DNA from: Anaerolineales bacterium
Lineage (GTDB): Bacteria > Chloroflexota > Anaerolineae > Promineifilales > Promineifilaceae
Direction: 5' to 3'
Length of the DNA stretch: 5,482 nt
Assembly: GCA_020432595.1 (NCBI GenBank)
Contig: JAGQGA010000396.1
Span: forward strand, 1 to 5,482
Both the position numbers and the translations under genes were made by a program. Below the pieces are notes generated by a model. The model ran no database searches. It was not told the DNA's origin and saw only the letters and a program-made list of their open reading frames with translations. This document shows positions 1-5,188 of this stretch, piece by piece (position 1 is the first letter of the stretch; every line of letters starts with the position of its first letter).

Positions 1-1257
1 GATTTGGGCAATGTGCAGATGGCGGGGACGGCGCTGCTGCTGCTGACGGAACGAGACGGGCGGCGCAGCGTCATTGTGTTAGCGGCCAGCGGGCAGGGGT
101 TGGAAAACGTGCTTTACCGACTGATTGACCTCATTCCGCTCAACGCCGATTACGCCTTGTCCGATTGCCTGCTGCAAGGGAATTTGGCGCTGTGCCCTAC
201 CCAAATTGCCGCCGAGCCAGTGGAGGCGGTGCTGGACACTAGCACCGATACCTCACCGCCGCCAGACAGCGGTGGCGAGTTGCCTTTGCCCAGCGGGGAA
301 ACGACAGATCAGGGCGAGATTGGGCTGGGGGAGACAAAAACGGCCGTTTTGCAAACCGGCGAACAACATAGCTGGGTCTACAACCAAGGCCCCGGCTTTA
401 TTGACATTGTCGTCGAATCCGCTGATTTTGATGCCGTTTTGGAAATTCTGGATCCTAGCGGCCAAACTTTGGACTACAGCGACCGAGGCTTTGCAGGCGA
501 TGGCGAGCAGTTGACAGGGGTAGAAATACCCGATGCTGACGACTATACCATTTTGATCAGTGCCTATGGCGACGGCAGCGGCAGCTATACCTTGACCGTA
601 AGCGAAGGCGAACCCCAAACTGGTGCCCAAATTGACACCATTTTGGTATATGGCGACGACAACGGTGAGCCGCTGGCTGGCGGCAGCACCAGCGTTGACC
701 AGTTAGCCGTGCTATTGGGCACTTCCTACCAAGTGACCACTTGGTTAGCTTCTCAGGACGGTTCACTGACTGCCGAAGCCTTGGCCGGACAAGATTTGCT
801 CATTTGGGATTCGGGCGATTATCGTCAAACCGATGGGCTTGCCGACCCCAGCGTCGAGGCGATTTTTCAATATCTGGACGGGGGCGGCCACCTGGTGGTG
901 ATGGGAGCCTCGCCTCCGCTGTTTGGAACAAGTGACCTGGCTCCGCTGGCAGATGTTGAACTGGTGGGGGATGATCCGTTGTTGACCAATGGCTTTACCC
1001 CCGGTGAGGTTATTGCGCTGACCCAAACCATTGATGCCATTGCCTCTGACATGCTTGAACCGAGTGCGAACGAGCATCTCTTTTTGCAGCGTGGGCCGAG
1101 CAGCGGCCAGCCGGGTGGCACAGTGGCATTGGCGGCGGTAGATGAATTGAATGGCACACATAGCGTCTTTTTGCTGCTACCCTTTTTTGCCCTGCCGGAA
1201 ACAGTCCAGCCACTGCTGCTGGAGAATGTAATGGGCTGGCTGAAGGGTGGTTTTTAA
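1..1257 (+). CDS. Secreted PPC-domain protein with C-terminal GATase-like domain (5' end outside window)
   Basis: The frame is open from the first base of the window and no start is visible, so this is the C-terminal 418 codons of a longer protein. Three parts can be seen. Codons 1-70 end with a segment (IVLAASGQGLENVLYRL ... GNLALC) whose family I cannot name. A short Pro/Ser/Thr-rich linker follows. Codons about 105-200 look like a pre-peptidase C-terminal (PPC) beta-sandwich: a Gly-rich start, W in HSWVYNQG, the FDAVLEILDPSG strand, and the closing GSYTLTV. The last ~200 codons (from DTILVYGDDNG) look like an alpha/beta domain of the class I glutamine-amidotransferase/DUF4350 type often found at the end of extracellular proteases, with DLLIWDSGDY, GGGHLVVMG and a closing LPFFALP...LLLENVMGWL. 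Extracellular location is inferred from the PPC domain. The catalytic part, if any, lies upstream of the window. The gene ends 3 nt before the response regulator, so the two are probably co-transcribed. Confidence 0.8.
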   Translation, partial: DLGNVQMAGTALLLLTERDGRRSVIVLAASGQGLENVLYRLIDLIPLNADYALSDCLLQGNLALCPTQIAAEPVEAVLDTSTDTSPPPDSGGELPLPSGETTDQGEIGLGETKTAVLQTGEQHSWVYNQGPGFIDIVVESADFDAVLEILDPSGQTLDYSDRGFAGDGEQLTGVEIPDADDYTILISAYGDGSGSYTLTVSEGEPQTGAQIDTILVYGDDNGEPLAGGSTSVDQLAVLLGTSYQVTTWLASQDGSLTAEALAGQDLLIWDSGDYRQTDGLADPSVEAIFQYLDGGGHLVVMGASPPLFGTSDLAPLADVELVGDDPLLTNGFTPGEVIALTQTIDAIASDMLEPSANEHLFLQRGPSSGQPGGTVALAAVDELNGTHSVFLLLPFFALPETVQPLLLENVMGWLKGGF

Positions 1258-1260
1258 CGC

Positions 1261-1947
1261 ATGGCAACGATTTTGCTGGTTGATGATGATGTGATGCTGA
1301 CCAGAGTGCTTTTTACCATCTTGCGGGGGGCGGGTCATACACCGCTGGTTGCCAATACGGCTGAGGATGGATTGAGCATGGCAATGGGTGAGAAGCCAGA
1401 TTTGCTGCTGCTGGATGTGATGGTGCCGAACATGGGGGGATGGGCGGTTTGTGAGCAGGTGCGCCGCTTTTCGCAGGTACCCATTATTTTTTTGACGGCG
1501 TTGGGCAATGCCGAAAATGTGGTTAAAGGGTTGGAGTTAGGTGGGGATGACTATATTGTCAAGCCGTTTGATGAGATGGTGCTGTTGGCGCGGGTGAAGG
1601 CACATTTGCGGCGCACAGAAACGGCCGTTTCCCGTTCCGATGTTTTTGTGTTTAGCGGGGGTGATCTGTTGGTGGACTTGCCCGGACACTTGGTTGAGGC
1701 CTACGGTGCGACGGTTGATTTGACCCCGCGTGAGTTTGAACTGCTGGCATACCTGGCACAAAACGCTGGTCGGGTGGTGACAGCCCAGGACTTGGTGCGC
1801 GAAGCATGGGGAATGGAAGACGAAGCGGCTGTTGACAACCTCAAACCTTACATCCACTATCTGCGCCGCAAGCTGGAAAAAGATTCCACCTCGCCGCGCT
1901 GGGTAACAACCGTGCGCGGCATTGGCTACCGTTTAGATACCGATTAA
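1261..1947 (+). CDS. OmpR/PhoB-family two-component response regulator
   Basis: A complete 228-aa transcriptional regulator of normal length for the family. The receiver domain spans residues about 3-115, with the acidic cluster D8-D9-D10, phosphoacceptor D52 (LLLLDVMVP), T79 and K101 (KPF), all in canonical spacing. A linker follows, then a winged helix-turn-helix from about 130 to 226 with TPREFELLAYLAQNAGRVV, a recognition-helix region around NLKPYIHYLRRKLE, and the closing TVRGIGYRL. Phosphorylation of D52 by a sensor kinase would be expected to promote dimerisation and DNA binding; this is family knowledge. No kinase is present in the window. The ATG lies 3 nt after the upstream stop, with a weak purine-rich stretch (AAGGGTGG at 1243-1250) as possible ribosome binding site. 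The linker residues T121-A122-V123 are encoded by one AACGGCCGTT palindrome. Target genes cannot be read from the sequence. Confidence 0.95.
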   Translation: MATILLVDDDVMLTRVLFTILRGAGHTPLVANTAEDGLSMAMGEKPDLLLLDVMVPNMGGWAVCEQVRRFSQVPIIFLTALGNAENVVKGLELGGDDYIVKPFDEMVLLARVKAHLRRTETAVSRSDVFVFSGGDLLVDLPGHLVEAYGATVDLTPREFELLAYLAQNAGRVVTAQDLVREAWGMEDEAAVDNLKPYIHYLRRKLEKDSTSPRWVTTVRGIGYRLDTD

Positions 1948-1953
1948 CTGTTT

Positions 1954-3132
1954 ATGAGCCAACCCGACATCATTTTTATTGTACTGGATACCCACCGTGC
2001 TGACCGGCTGGGGTGTTATGGGAATAAACGGCCGTTATCCCCCAACATAGACCAATTCGCCGCCAACGCCACCCTCTTTGAACACGCTGTTGCCCCCGCC
2101 CAATGGACCATCCCCAGCCACGCCGCCATGTTCAGCGGCCAATACCCTACCGTCCACCAAGTCACCCAATCCTCTCATGCCCTCAGCCCCGACCTGCCCC
2201 ACGTAGCCGAAGTGCTGCAAACGGCCGGTTATCAAACCGTTGGCTTTTGCAACAACCCCCTCGTGGGTATTCTGGACAATGGCTTCAAGCGCGGCTTTGA
2301 AACCTTTTACAACTACGGCGGAGCCATTCCCAACCTGCCGTCTAACCCTTCCCGCTTGCCTCGGCTACTGCAACCGCTGGCCGATGCCTACACCCGCTTT
2401 CTCCAGCGCATCTCCTATCCCATCCAAAACTTTTTTGGGCAGTCGGACTTAGCCTTTCGTCTCTCGCTCAACGCCTGGTTTACCCCGCTGTGGTCAAAAA
2501 TGGCAAACTTCAAGGGACAGAATGAGCGTTCGGTGCAGGACGTGGTGCGTTTTTTGCAGGCGCGGGAACGGGAATCCGACGGACGGCCGCTTTTTCTCTT
2601 TCTTAATCTAATGGAAACCCATCTGCCGTTTTGGCCGCCGGGGCCGTTTATTGATCAGGTGGCTCCCTATTTTCGCCACAGCAAAGAGGCGCGGGCGGTG
2701 TTGCAGCGGTGGAACCGCGAGGCATACCGTTGGGCGGCACCGCTGGCTGAGCCGCTGGGGGAACTGGAAGCACAGGTGCTAAGCGATCTTTATGATGCCG
2801 AAGTGGCGTACCAGGACAACTATTTGGGGGCACTGTTTGACTGCTTAAACGGCCGTTCCAATCACCCCAACACCCTCACCATCATCGTGGCCGATCATGG
2901 CGACGGGTTAGGCGAACACAGCTATTTCGGCCACAGCTTTGTTGCCTTTGAAGAGCTTGTCCACGTGCCGTTGCTGCTGCAATGGCCGCGCCAACTGCCG
3001 CAGTCACAGCGCATTGCCACACCCGTCAGCACCCGCCGCATTTTCCACACCATTTTAGACAGCATCGGTCGGCTGCCCCACGCTGCCCAGCGCCGACTCC
3101 ATATTGCCCACGGTGTAATCCGCCTGGTTTAG
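1954..3132 (+). CDS. Sulfatase-like hydrolase (alkaline phosphatase superfamily), 3'-truncated
   Basis: The N-terminus DIIFIVLDTHRADRLGCYG is the classic start of a sulfatase/phosphohydrolase domain, with D12 as metal ligand. The nucleophile site reads TIPSHAAMFSG, with T52 where true sulfatases have the formylglycine-forming Cys or Ser (CxPSR). A sulfatase activity is therefore doubtful, and a phosphoester or phosphotransfer role is possible. METHLPFWPP and AEVAYQDNYLGAL are typical central motifs. The second metal site is intact: D314-H315 in VADHGDGLGEH, then H327. Family-like sequence runs to FHTILDSIG (residue 372). The final 20 residues are simply the antisense of the CapA-like gene, so the real C-terminus is lost. 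Relatives are usually clearly longer than 392 aa. The ATG is 6 nt after the response-regulator stop with no evident Shine-Dalgarno, so translation probably depends on coupling. No signal peptide is seen, so the product is probably cytoplasmic unless exported another way. It may be non-functional. Confidence 0.85.
   Translation: MSQPDIIFIVLDTHRADRLGCYGNKRPLSPNIDQFAANATLFEHAVAPAQWTIPSHAAMFSGQYPTVHQVTQSSHALSPDLPHVAEVLQTAGYQTVGFCNNPLVGILDNGFKRGFETFYNYGGAIPNLPSNPSRLPRLLQPLADAYTRFLQRISYPIQNFFGQSDLAFRLSLNAWFTPLWSKMANFKGQNERSVQDVVRFLQARERESDGRPLFLFLNLMETHLPFWPPGPFIDQVAPYFRHSKEARAVLQRWNREAYRWAAPLAEPLGELEAQVLSDLYDAEVAYQDNYLGALFDCLNGRSNHPNTLTIIVADHGDGLGEHSYFGHSFVAFEELVHVPLLLQWPRQLPQSQRIATPVSTRRIFHTILDSIGRLPHAAQRRLHIAHGVIRLV
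3055..3072. other. Tail-to-tail junction of two truncated genes
   Basis: Family-like sequence of the plus-strand sulfatase ends at about 3069, and that of the minus-strand CapA-like gene ends at about 3064. Past these points each frame reads the other gene's antisense, stopping at 3132 (+) and 3055 (-). No terminator, repeat or mobile element marks the joint. Confidence 0.65.
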
Positions 3133-3930
3133 CTCGTCTACGATGTCGGCAAAGGGATAGGCCAGGTTGCCCAGGGTGAGATGGTAGCCAAGCGAGCGGT
3201 CGAGCATGATGTCACCAACGGCCGTTAACCAAACCAGCGGCTCTGGCTGCCACTCAGCCCGTAAAAGGTCGGCCAACCGCGCCGTTTCGTCGGCCAACTC
3301 CGGCGGTGCCAGCAGCGACCAACTTGCTTGCAGCGGATAGTCGGGGTCGGGGGGAAAACGGCCGTTTACCCGCAGCGCCCGCAGTTCCGGCACCATTTCC
3401 CGCCACAGTCGCACGGTAATATCCACGTGGCCGTTGGCGATTATCTCCTGCGCCGCCGCCAAATCCACCTCTTCCAGAGGCGCGGTAAACGGCACCGCCA
3501 GCGCCAGCGGTTCCTGCCACAGCAAAATGCCGCTGTCGTTATTCACCAGCCGCACATCGGCACCATCGTTTGCGGATGTGATTTGCCAGCCACGCTGGGT
3601 GGGGTGCTGGGAAACGGCCGTTTGCACCAATTCCACCCACTCCTCCGGCACCGCCAGCGTAATGGGCGGCAGGTTGGTGGCGGTGGGAATCGGAGTGATG
3701 GTGGGAATGACCGTGGGCGGCAGCGTTGATGTGGCCGTGGGCTGGGTCGTCGCGGTGGCCGTTGGCAAGGGCATAGGCGTTGGTACAGTTTGGCTGGTGG
3801 GCACGATGGTGGGAATAACGGCCGTTTCCTCCCCTCTCGCCCCACACCCTACTAAAATCAGCAAACAGTAAGCAGTAAACAATAAACAGTAAACAATGTC
3901 CGTGTTCGTCCGCGTTTGTCCGCGTCCCAT
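3055..3930 (-). CDS. CapA-like (PGA_cap) lipoprotein, 3'-truncated
   Basis: I start it at the ATG at 3930 because GGAGG lies 6 nt upstream and the ATG is 1 nt past the VanY stop. The in-frame ATG at 3969 would overlap VanY by 38 bp. The 291-aa product begins with a lipoprotein signal (hydrophobic YCLLFTAYCLLIL, lipobox LVGC, C29), so it is probably anchored outside the cytoplasmic membrane. A Pro/Thr linker reaches about residue 87. An unassigned region of ~140 residues follows (VPEEWVELVQTAV ... LLRAEWQPEP), perhaps a substrate-binding-like domain. The last ~58 residues open a PGA_cap metallophosphoesterase-like domain: TAVGDIMLDRSLGYH (GDIMLDR 239-245) and GNMESALGSVGQPTD (NMES 276-279). 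This domain normally continues for roughly 200 residues with further His/Asn motifs (such as LANNH). Here it stops after GQPTDAV at the junction with the sulfatase gene, so the product should be inactive. CapA relatives act in poly-gamma-glutamate or capsule metabolism, but many are of unknown role. Confidence 0.82.
   Translation of the reverse strand: MGRGQTRTNTDIVYCLLFTAYCLLILVGCGARGEETAVIPTIVPTSQTVPTPMPLPTATATTQPTATSTLPPTVIPTITPIPTATNLPPITLAVPEEWVELVQTAVSQHPTQRGWQITSANDGADVRLVNNDSGILLWQEPLALAVPFTAPLEEVDLAAAQEIIANGHVDITVRLWREMVPELRALRVNGRFPPDPDYPLQASWSLLAPPELADETARLADLLRAEWQPEPLVWLTAVGDIMLDRSLGYHLTLGNLAYPFADIVDELNQADYTVGNMESALGSVGQPTDAV
3861..3895. repeat. Tandem 7-bp repeat (five copies) encoding a signal-peptide core
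   Basis: Read on the plus strand, the units are GCAAACA, GTAAGCA, GTAAACA, ATAAACA and GTAAACA, consensus GTAAACA. Because 7 is not a multiple of 3, three units make a 7-residue protein period on the minus strand, seen as YCLLFTA then YCLLILV. This is the hydrophobic core of the lipoprotein signal peptide of the CapA-like gene. Confidence 0.8.
3898..3927. repeat. Tandem 10-bp repeat (three copies)
   Basis: Plus-strand units are GTCCGTGTTC, GTCCGCGTTT and GTCCGCGTCC. They abut the 7-bp array with only two bases between and encode the first residues of the CapA-like protein (GRGQTRTNTD). Similar CGCGGAC-rich repeats recur between genes in many environmental genomes, by my recollection, so this may be an intergenic repeat captured into a reading frame. 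Confidence 0.65.
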
Positions 3931-3931
3931 C

Positions 3932-4846
3932 TTATTCCTCCGGCACGCAAGGCTGGGGCAAATTGGCAAGCTGGTAAGCCGTCAACGTCTGGCCGCTTTC
4001 ATGCAGCGCGGTGGCAAGTTCCACCCCCACATAGCGAAAATGCCACGGTTCATAGAAAAAACCGGTAATGTCGCTGCCATCGCGGGGATAGCTGAGGGTG
4101 AAGCCAAAGCGGTGGGCGTTTTCGCCCAGCCACACCCCCTCGCTGGTCTGGTAAAAATAGGTGTGGAACTCGATGTCGGGCACGCCAACAATGTCGGGCA
4201 GTTCGGGAGAGCCAAAATCAACGGCCGTTCCCAACTGATGCTCGCTGTGGCCGGGTCGGGCGCTCAGAATTGCTGCCCGCTCCGGCTCCTTTTCCTGCCA
4301 TTTACGGTAGGCAATCTCCTGCTGGGCATAGCTGCGGTAGCCAGAAATAAGCTGCGGCTGCAGCCCCGCCGCCTGCATCTCGGCAATCATCGCCGCCAGC
4401 GGCTCGGCCGCCACCTGGCGCAGTTGGTTGGGGTACCCCTTGGTAACAGCAAACGGCAGCAGGTCGTTAAGCGATACCAAATCCCCCGGCGCATAGTCAC
4501 GGCTGAGGCTGTACTGCTGGGTAACGATGGTGAGTAAATCATCTTGCGGCACGCGCTGGGTGCAACTGGCAATAGGGGTGGCGGTTATGGTGGCAGTGGG
4601 AACGGGGGTGGCGGTTTGCGTGGGGGTGGCGATATGAAACTGGGTGGGAACGGCCGTTATGGTGGGGGGAAGCGGAACGGCCGTTGATGTAGGCAAGACT
4701 ATGTGAGGGGTGATAGGCGTAGGGAGTGGGGCAGTAGTGGCAACAAGGGTAGCTGTGGAGTCAGGGAGGGCGGCCACGGTGTTGGATGTTTGCGGCTGGC
4801 ACCCACCCAGCAGCAGCAGTAGCAAAACAATGATAGCAGTTTTCAT
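3932..4846 (-). CDS. VanY-type D-alanyl-D-alanine carboxypeptidase lipoprotein (peptidase M15B)
   Basis: A complete 304-aa protein predicted to trim the terminal D-Ala from peptidoglycan stem peptides. It starts with a short signal peptide (MKTAIIVLLLLLLGGC) whose lipobox cysteine is C16, so it is probably membrane-anchored outside the cytoplasm. Residues ~20-93 form a Pro/Thr/Val linker. The M15B domain covers ~100-290: SGYRSY at 168-173, the zinc motif PGHSEHQLGTAVD with H203 and D210, and EPWHFRYVG with E266 (catalytic) and H269 (third zinc ligand). All expected catalytic residues are present, so it should be active. Its ATG overlaps the TGA of the upstream antitoxin-like gene (ATGA), indicating translational coupling. 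Its stop is 1 nt before the CapA-like start, with that gene's GGAGG inside the VanY end. Three AACGGCCGTT copies lie in it; one encodes T-A-V just before zinc ligand D210. A resistance role is not implied, since no van regulators or ligase are nearby. Confidence 0.92.
   Translation of the reverse strand: MKTAIIVLLLLLLGGCQPQTSNTVAALPDSTATLVATTAPLPTPITPHIVLPTSTAVPLPPTITAVPTQFHIATPTQTATPVPTATITATPIASCTQRVPQDDLLTIVTQQYSLSRDYAPGDLVSLNDLLPFAVTKGYPNQLRQVAAEPLAAMIAEMQAAGLQPQLISGYRSYAQQEIAYRKWQEKEPERAAILSARPGHSEHQLGTAVDFGSPELPDIVGVPDIEFHTYFYQTSEGVWLGENAHRFGFTLSYPRDGSDITGFFYEPWHFRYVGVELATALHESGQTLTAYQLANLPQPCVPEE
3937..3941 (-). promoter_or_regulatory. Ribosome binding site deciding the CapA-like start
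   Basis: On the minus strand this reads GGAGG, 6 nt upstream of the ATG at 3930 and inside the last codons of VanY. It is the best Shine-Dalgarno in the window. It favours the 3930 start over the in-frame ATG at 3969, which would add 13 polar residues before the signal peptide. Confidence 0.75.
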
Positions 4847-5079
4847 AGAGTGGTGTTTTGCTTCCGCTTTGCCATTTTTTCATATGCTTTCCATTCGATG
4901 TAGTCATCCCATTGGTCAAAATCCTCATCAGCAGCGGTCTCAATGTTTTGCGAGAATTCATCCCATGTTTGGGCATATTTCTGTTCATACAAACGAATCT
5001 TTTCATTGATAGCATGGGAACTAGCCAGATATTCTGCCATCAACCAAGAAGCTACATTTTGCTTTTGAATGGTAATCAT
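4843..5079 (-). CDS. Small acidic protein resembling TumE/DUF6516-associated antitoxins
   Basis: A 78-aa protein starting at an ATG preceded by GGGAGA about 6 nt upstream. The C-terminal half, with EKIRLYEQKYAQTWDEF and then DFDQWDDYIEWKAYE, matches from memory the conserved ending of small antitoxins that sit next to DUF6516/TumE-type toxins. That match is recall, not a search result. It looks mostly alpha-helical and rich in Asp, Glu, Gln and Lys, with no signal peptide or membrane segment. No toxin-like partner lies on either side: downstream is VanY (overlapping by 4 nt, ATGA) and upstream is the divergent pyrF. Composition is about 40% GC against 57-63% in VanY, and no copy of the AACGGCCGTT palindrome lies in it; both suggest horizontal acquisition. 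It is the first gene of the minus-strand unit and sits behind a good promoter, so it may be the product of the regulated transcript. It could instead be an unrelated small hypothetical protein. Confidence 0.7.
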   Translation of the reverse strand: MITIQKQNVASWLMAEYLASSHAINEKIRLYEQKYAQTWDEFSQNIETAADEDFDQWDDYIEWKAYEKMAKRKQNTTL

Positions 5080-5085
5080 CTTTTA

Positions 5086-5091
5086 TCTCCC
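5086..5091 (-). promoter_or_regulatory. Ribosome binding site of the antitoxin-like gene
   Basis: The minus strand reads GGGAGA, with 6 nt between it and the ATG ending at 5079. It supports this start and hence the reality of this small gene. Confidence 0.65.
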
Positions 5092-5104
5092 AAAGATTTG
5101 CCCC

Positions 5105-5110
5105 ATTATA
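5105..5110 (-). promoter_or_regulatory. -10 element of the antitoxin/VanY/CapA unit
   Basis: On the minus strand the hexamer reads TATAAT, a perfect sigma-70 consensus. Transcription should begin near 5098, giving a leader of about 20 nt that contains the GGGAGA ribosome binding site at 5086-5091. The expected -35 position (about 5128-5133) reads TGAGAA, a poor match, so the promoter may be weak or need an activator. The Fur-like palindrome occupies this -35 and spacer area. Confidence 0.6.
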
Positions 5111-5118
5111 CTTGAAAA

Positions 5119-5133
5119 TGACAATGATTCTCA
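5119..5133. promoter_or_regulatory. Fur-family-like operator (7-1-7 inverted repeat)
   Basis: The site TGACAATGATTCTCA matches 12 of the 14 defined positions of the Fur 7-1-7 box TGATAATNATTATCA. Its two arms are inverted repeats with one mismatch, and symmetry extends to 8-1-8 at 5118-5134. It lies 8 bp upstream of the minus-strand TATAAT and covers the -35 and spacer, the usual place for repression. Which member (Fur, Zur, PerR, Mur) might bind cannot be told from sequence. It is about 55 bp from the nearest pyrF promoter element, so pyrF control is less likely. Confidence 0.45.
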
Positions 5134-5188
5134 TAGGGGATGACTGTAGCAAAAACGGCCGTTAATGCCAACGCAGTAACCGAGGCTT

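Larger units (their letters stand above)
339..5163. repeat. Dispersed 10-bp palindrome AACGGCCGTT, 12 exact copies
   Basis: Copies lie at 339-348, 1620-1629, 2027-2036, 2848-2857, 3217-3226, 3357-3366, 3613-3622, 3817-3826, 4220-4229, 4649-4658, 4676-4685 and 5154-5163. About 0.005 copies are expected by chance at equal base frequencies (5473/4^10). Eleven are in coding DNA on both strands and one is intergenic. Eight encode Thr-Ala-Val, two Asn-Gly-Arg, and one spans Lys-Arg-Pro-Leu, so three codon phases are used. Only four other CGGCCG cores were seen (2222, 2584, 4405, 5382), so the unit is the full 10-mer. The copy at 1620 extends to a 14-bp palindrome. None lies between 4686 and 5153, where the AT-rich gene is. 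Confidence 0.95.

Noticed and set aside
253..1161. Several minus-strand open frames opposite the PPC protein
   Set aside because: They mirror a well-formed PPC and amidotransferase-like protein and have no motifs or start signals.
1618..1631. 14-bp perfect palindrome as a terminator or operator
   Set aside because: It lies inside the response-regulator coding region, has no loop or following T-run, and belongs to the dispersed palindrome family.
3058..3135. Rho-independent terminator between the convergent genes
   Set aside because: No GC-rich hairpin with a T-run is present; the sequence is antisense coding DNA of the neighbouring gene.
3434..3871. Plus-strand open frame with a Val/Gly-rich end
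   Set aside because: The Val/Gly run is simply the antisense of the Pro/Thr linker of the CapA-like lipoprotein. No ribosome binding site or family motif is seen.
3861..3927. Possible CRISPR-like array
   Set aside because: Units are 7 and 10 bp with no spacers, so these are simple tandem repeats.
3896..4537. Long plus-strand open frame (213 aa) antisense to VanY
   Set aside because: Its sequence is rich in Arg, Gly and Leu without domain motifs, and it lies opposite a VanY gene with an intact catalytic motif set, lipobox and coupled start.
3932..4846. Glycopeptide-resistance cluster
   Set aside because: Only a VanY-type domain is present, with no ligase, dehydrogenase, VanX, or dedicated regulator pair nearby. 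Such lipoprotein carboxypeptidases are common housekeeping enzymes.
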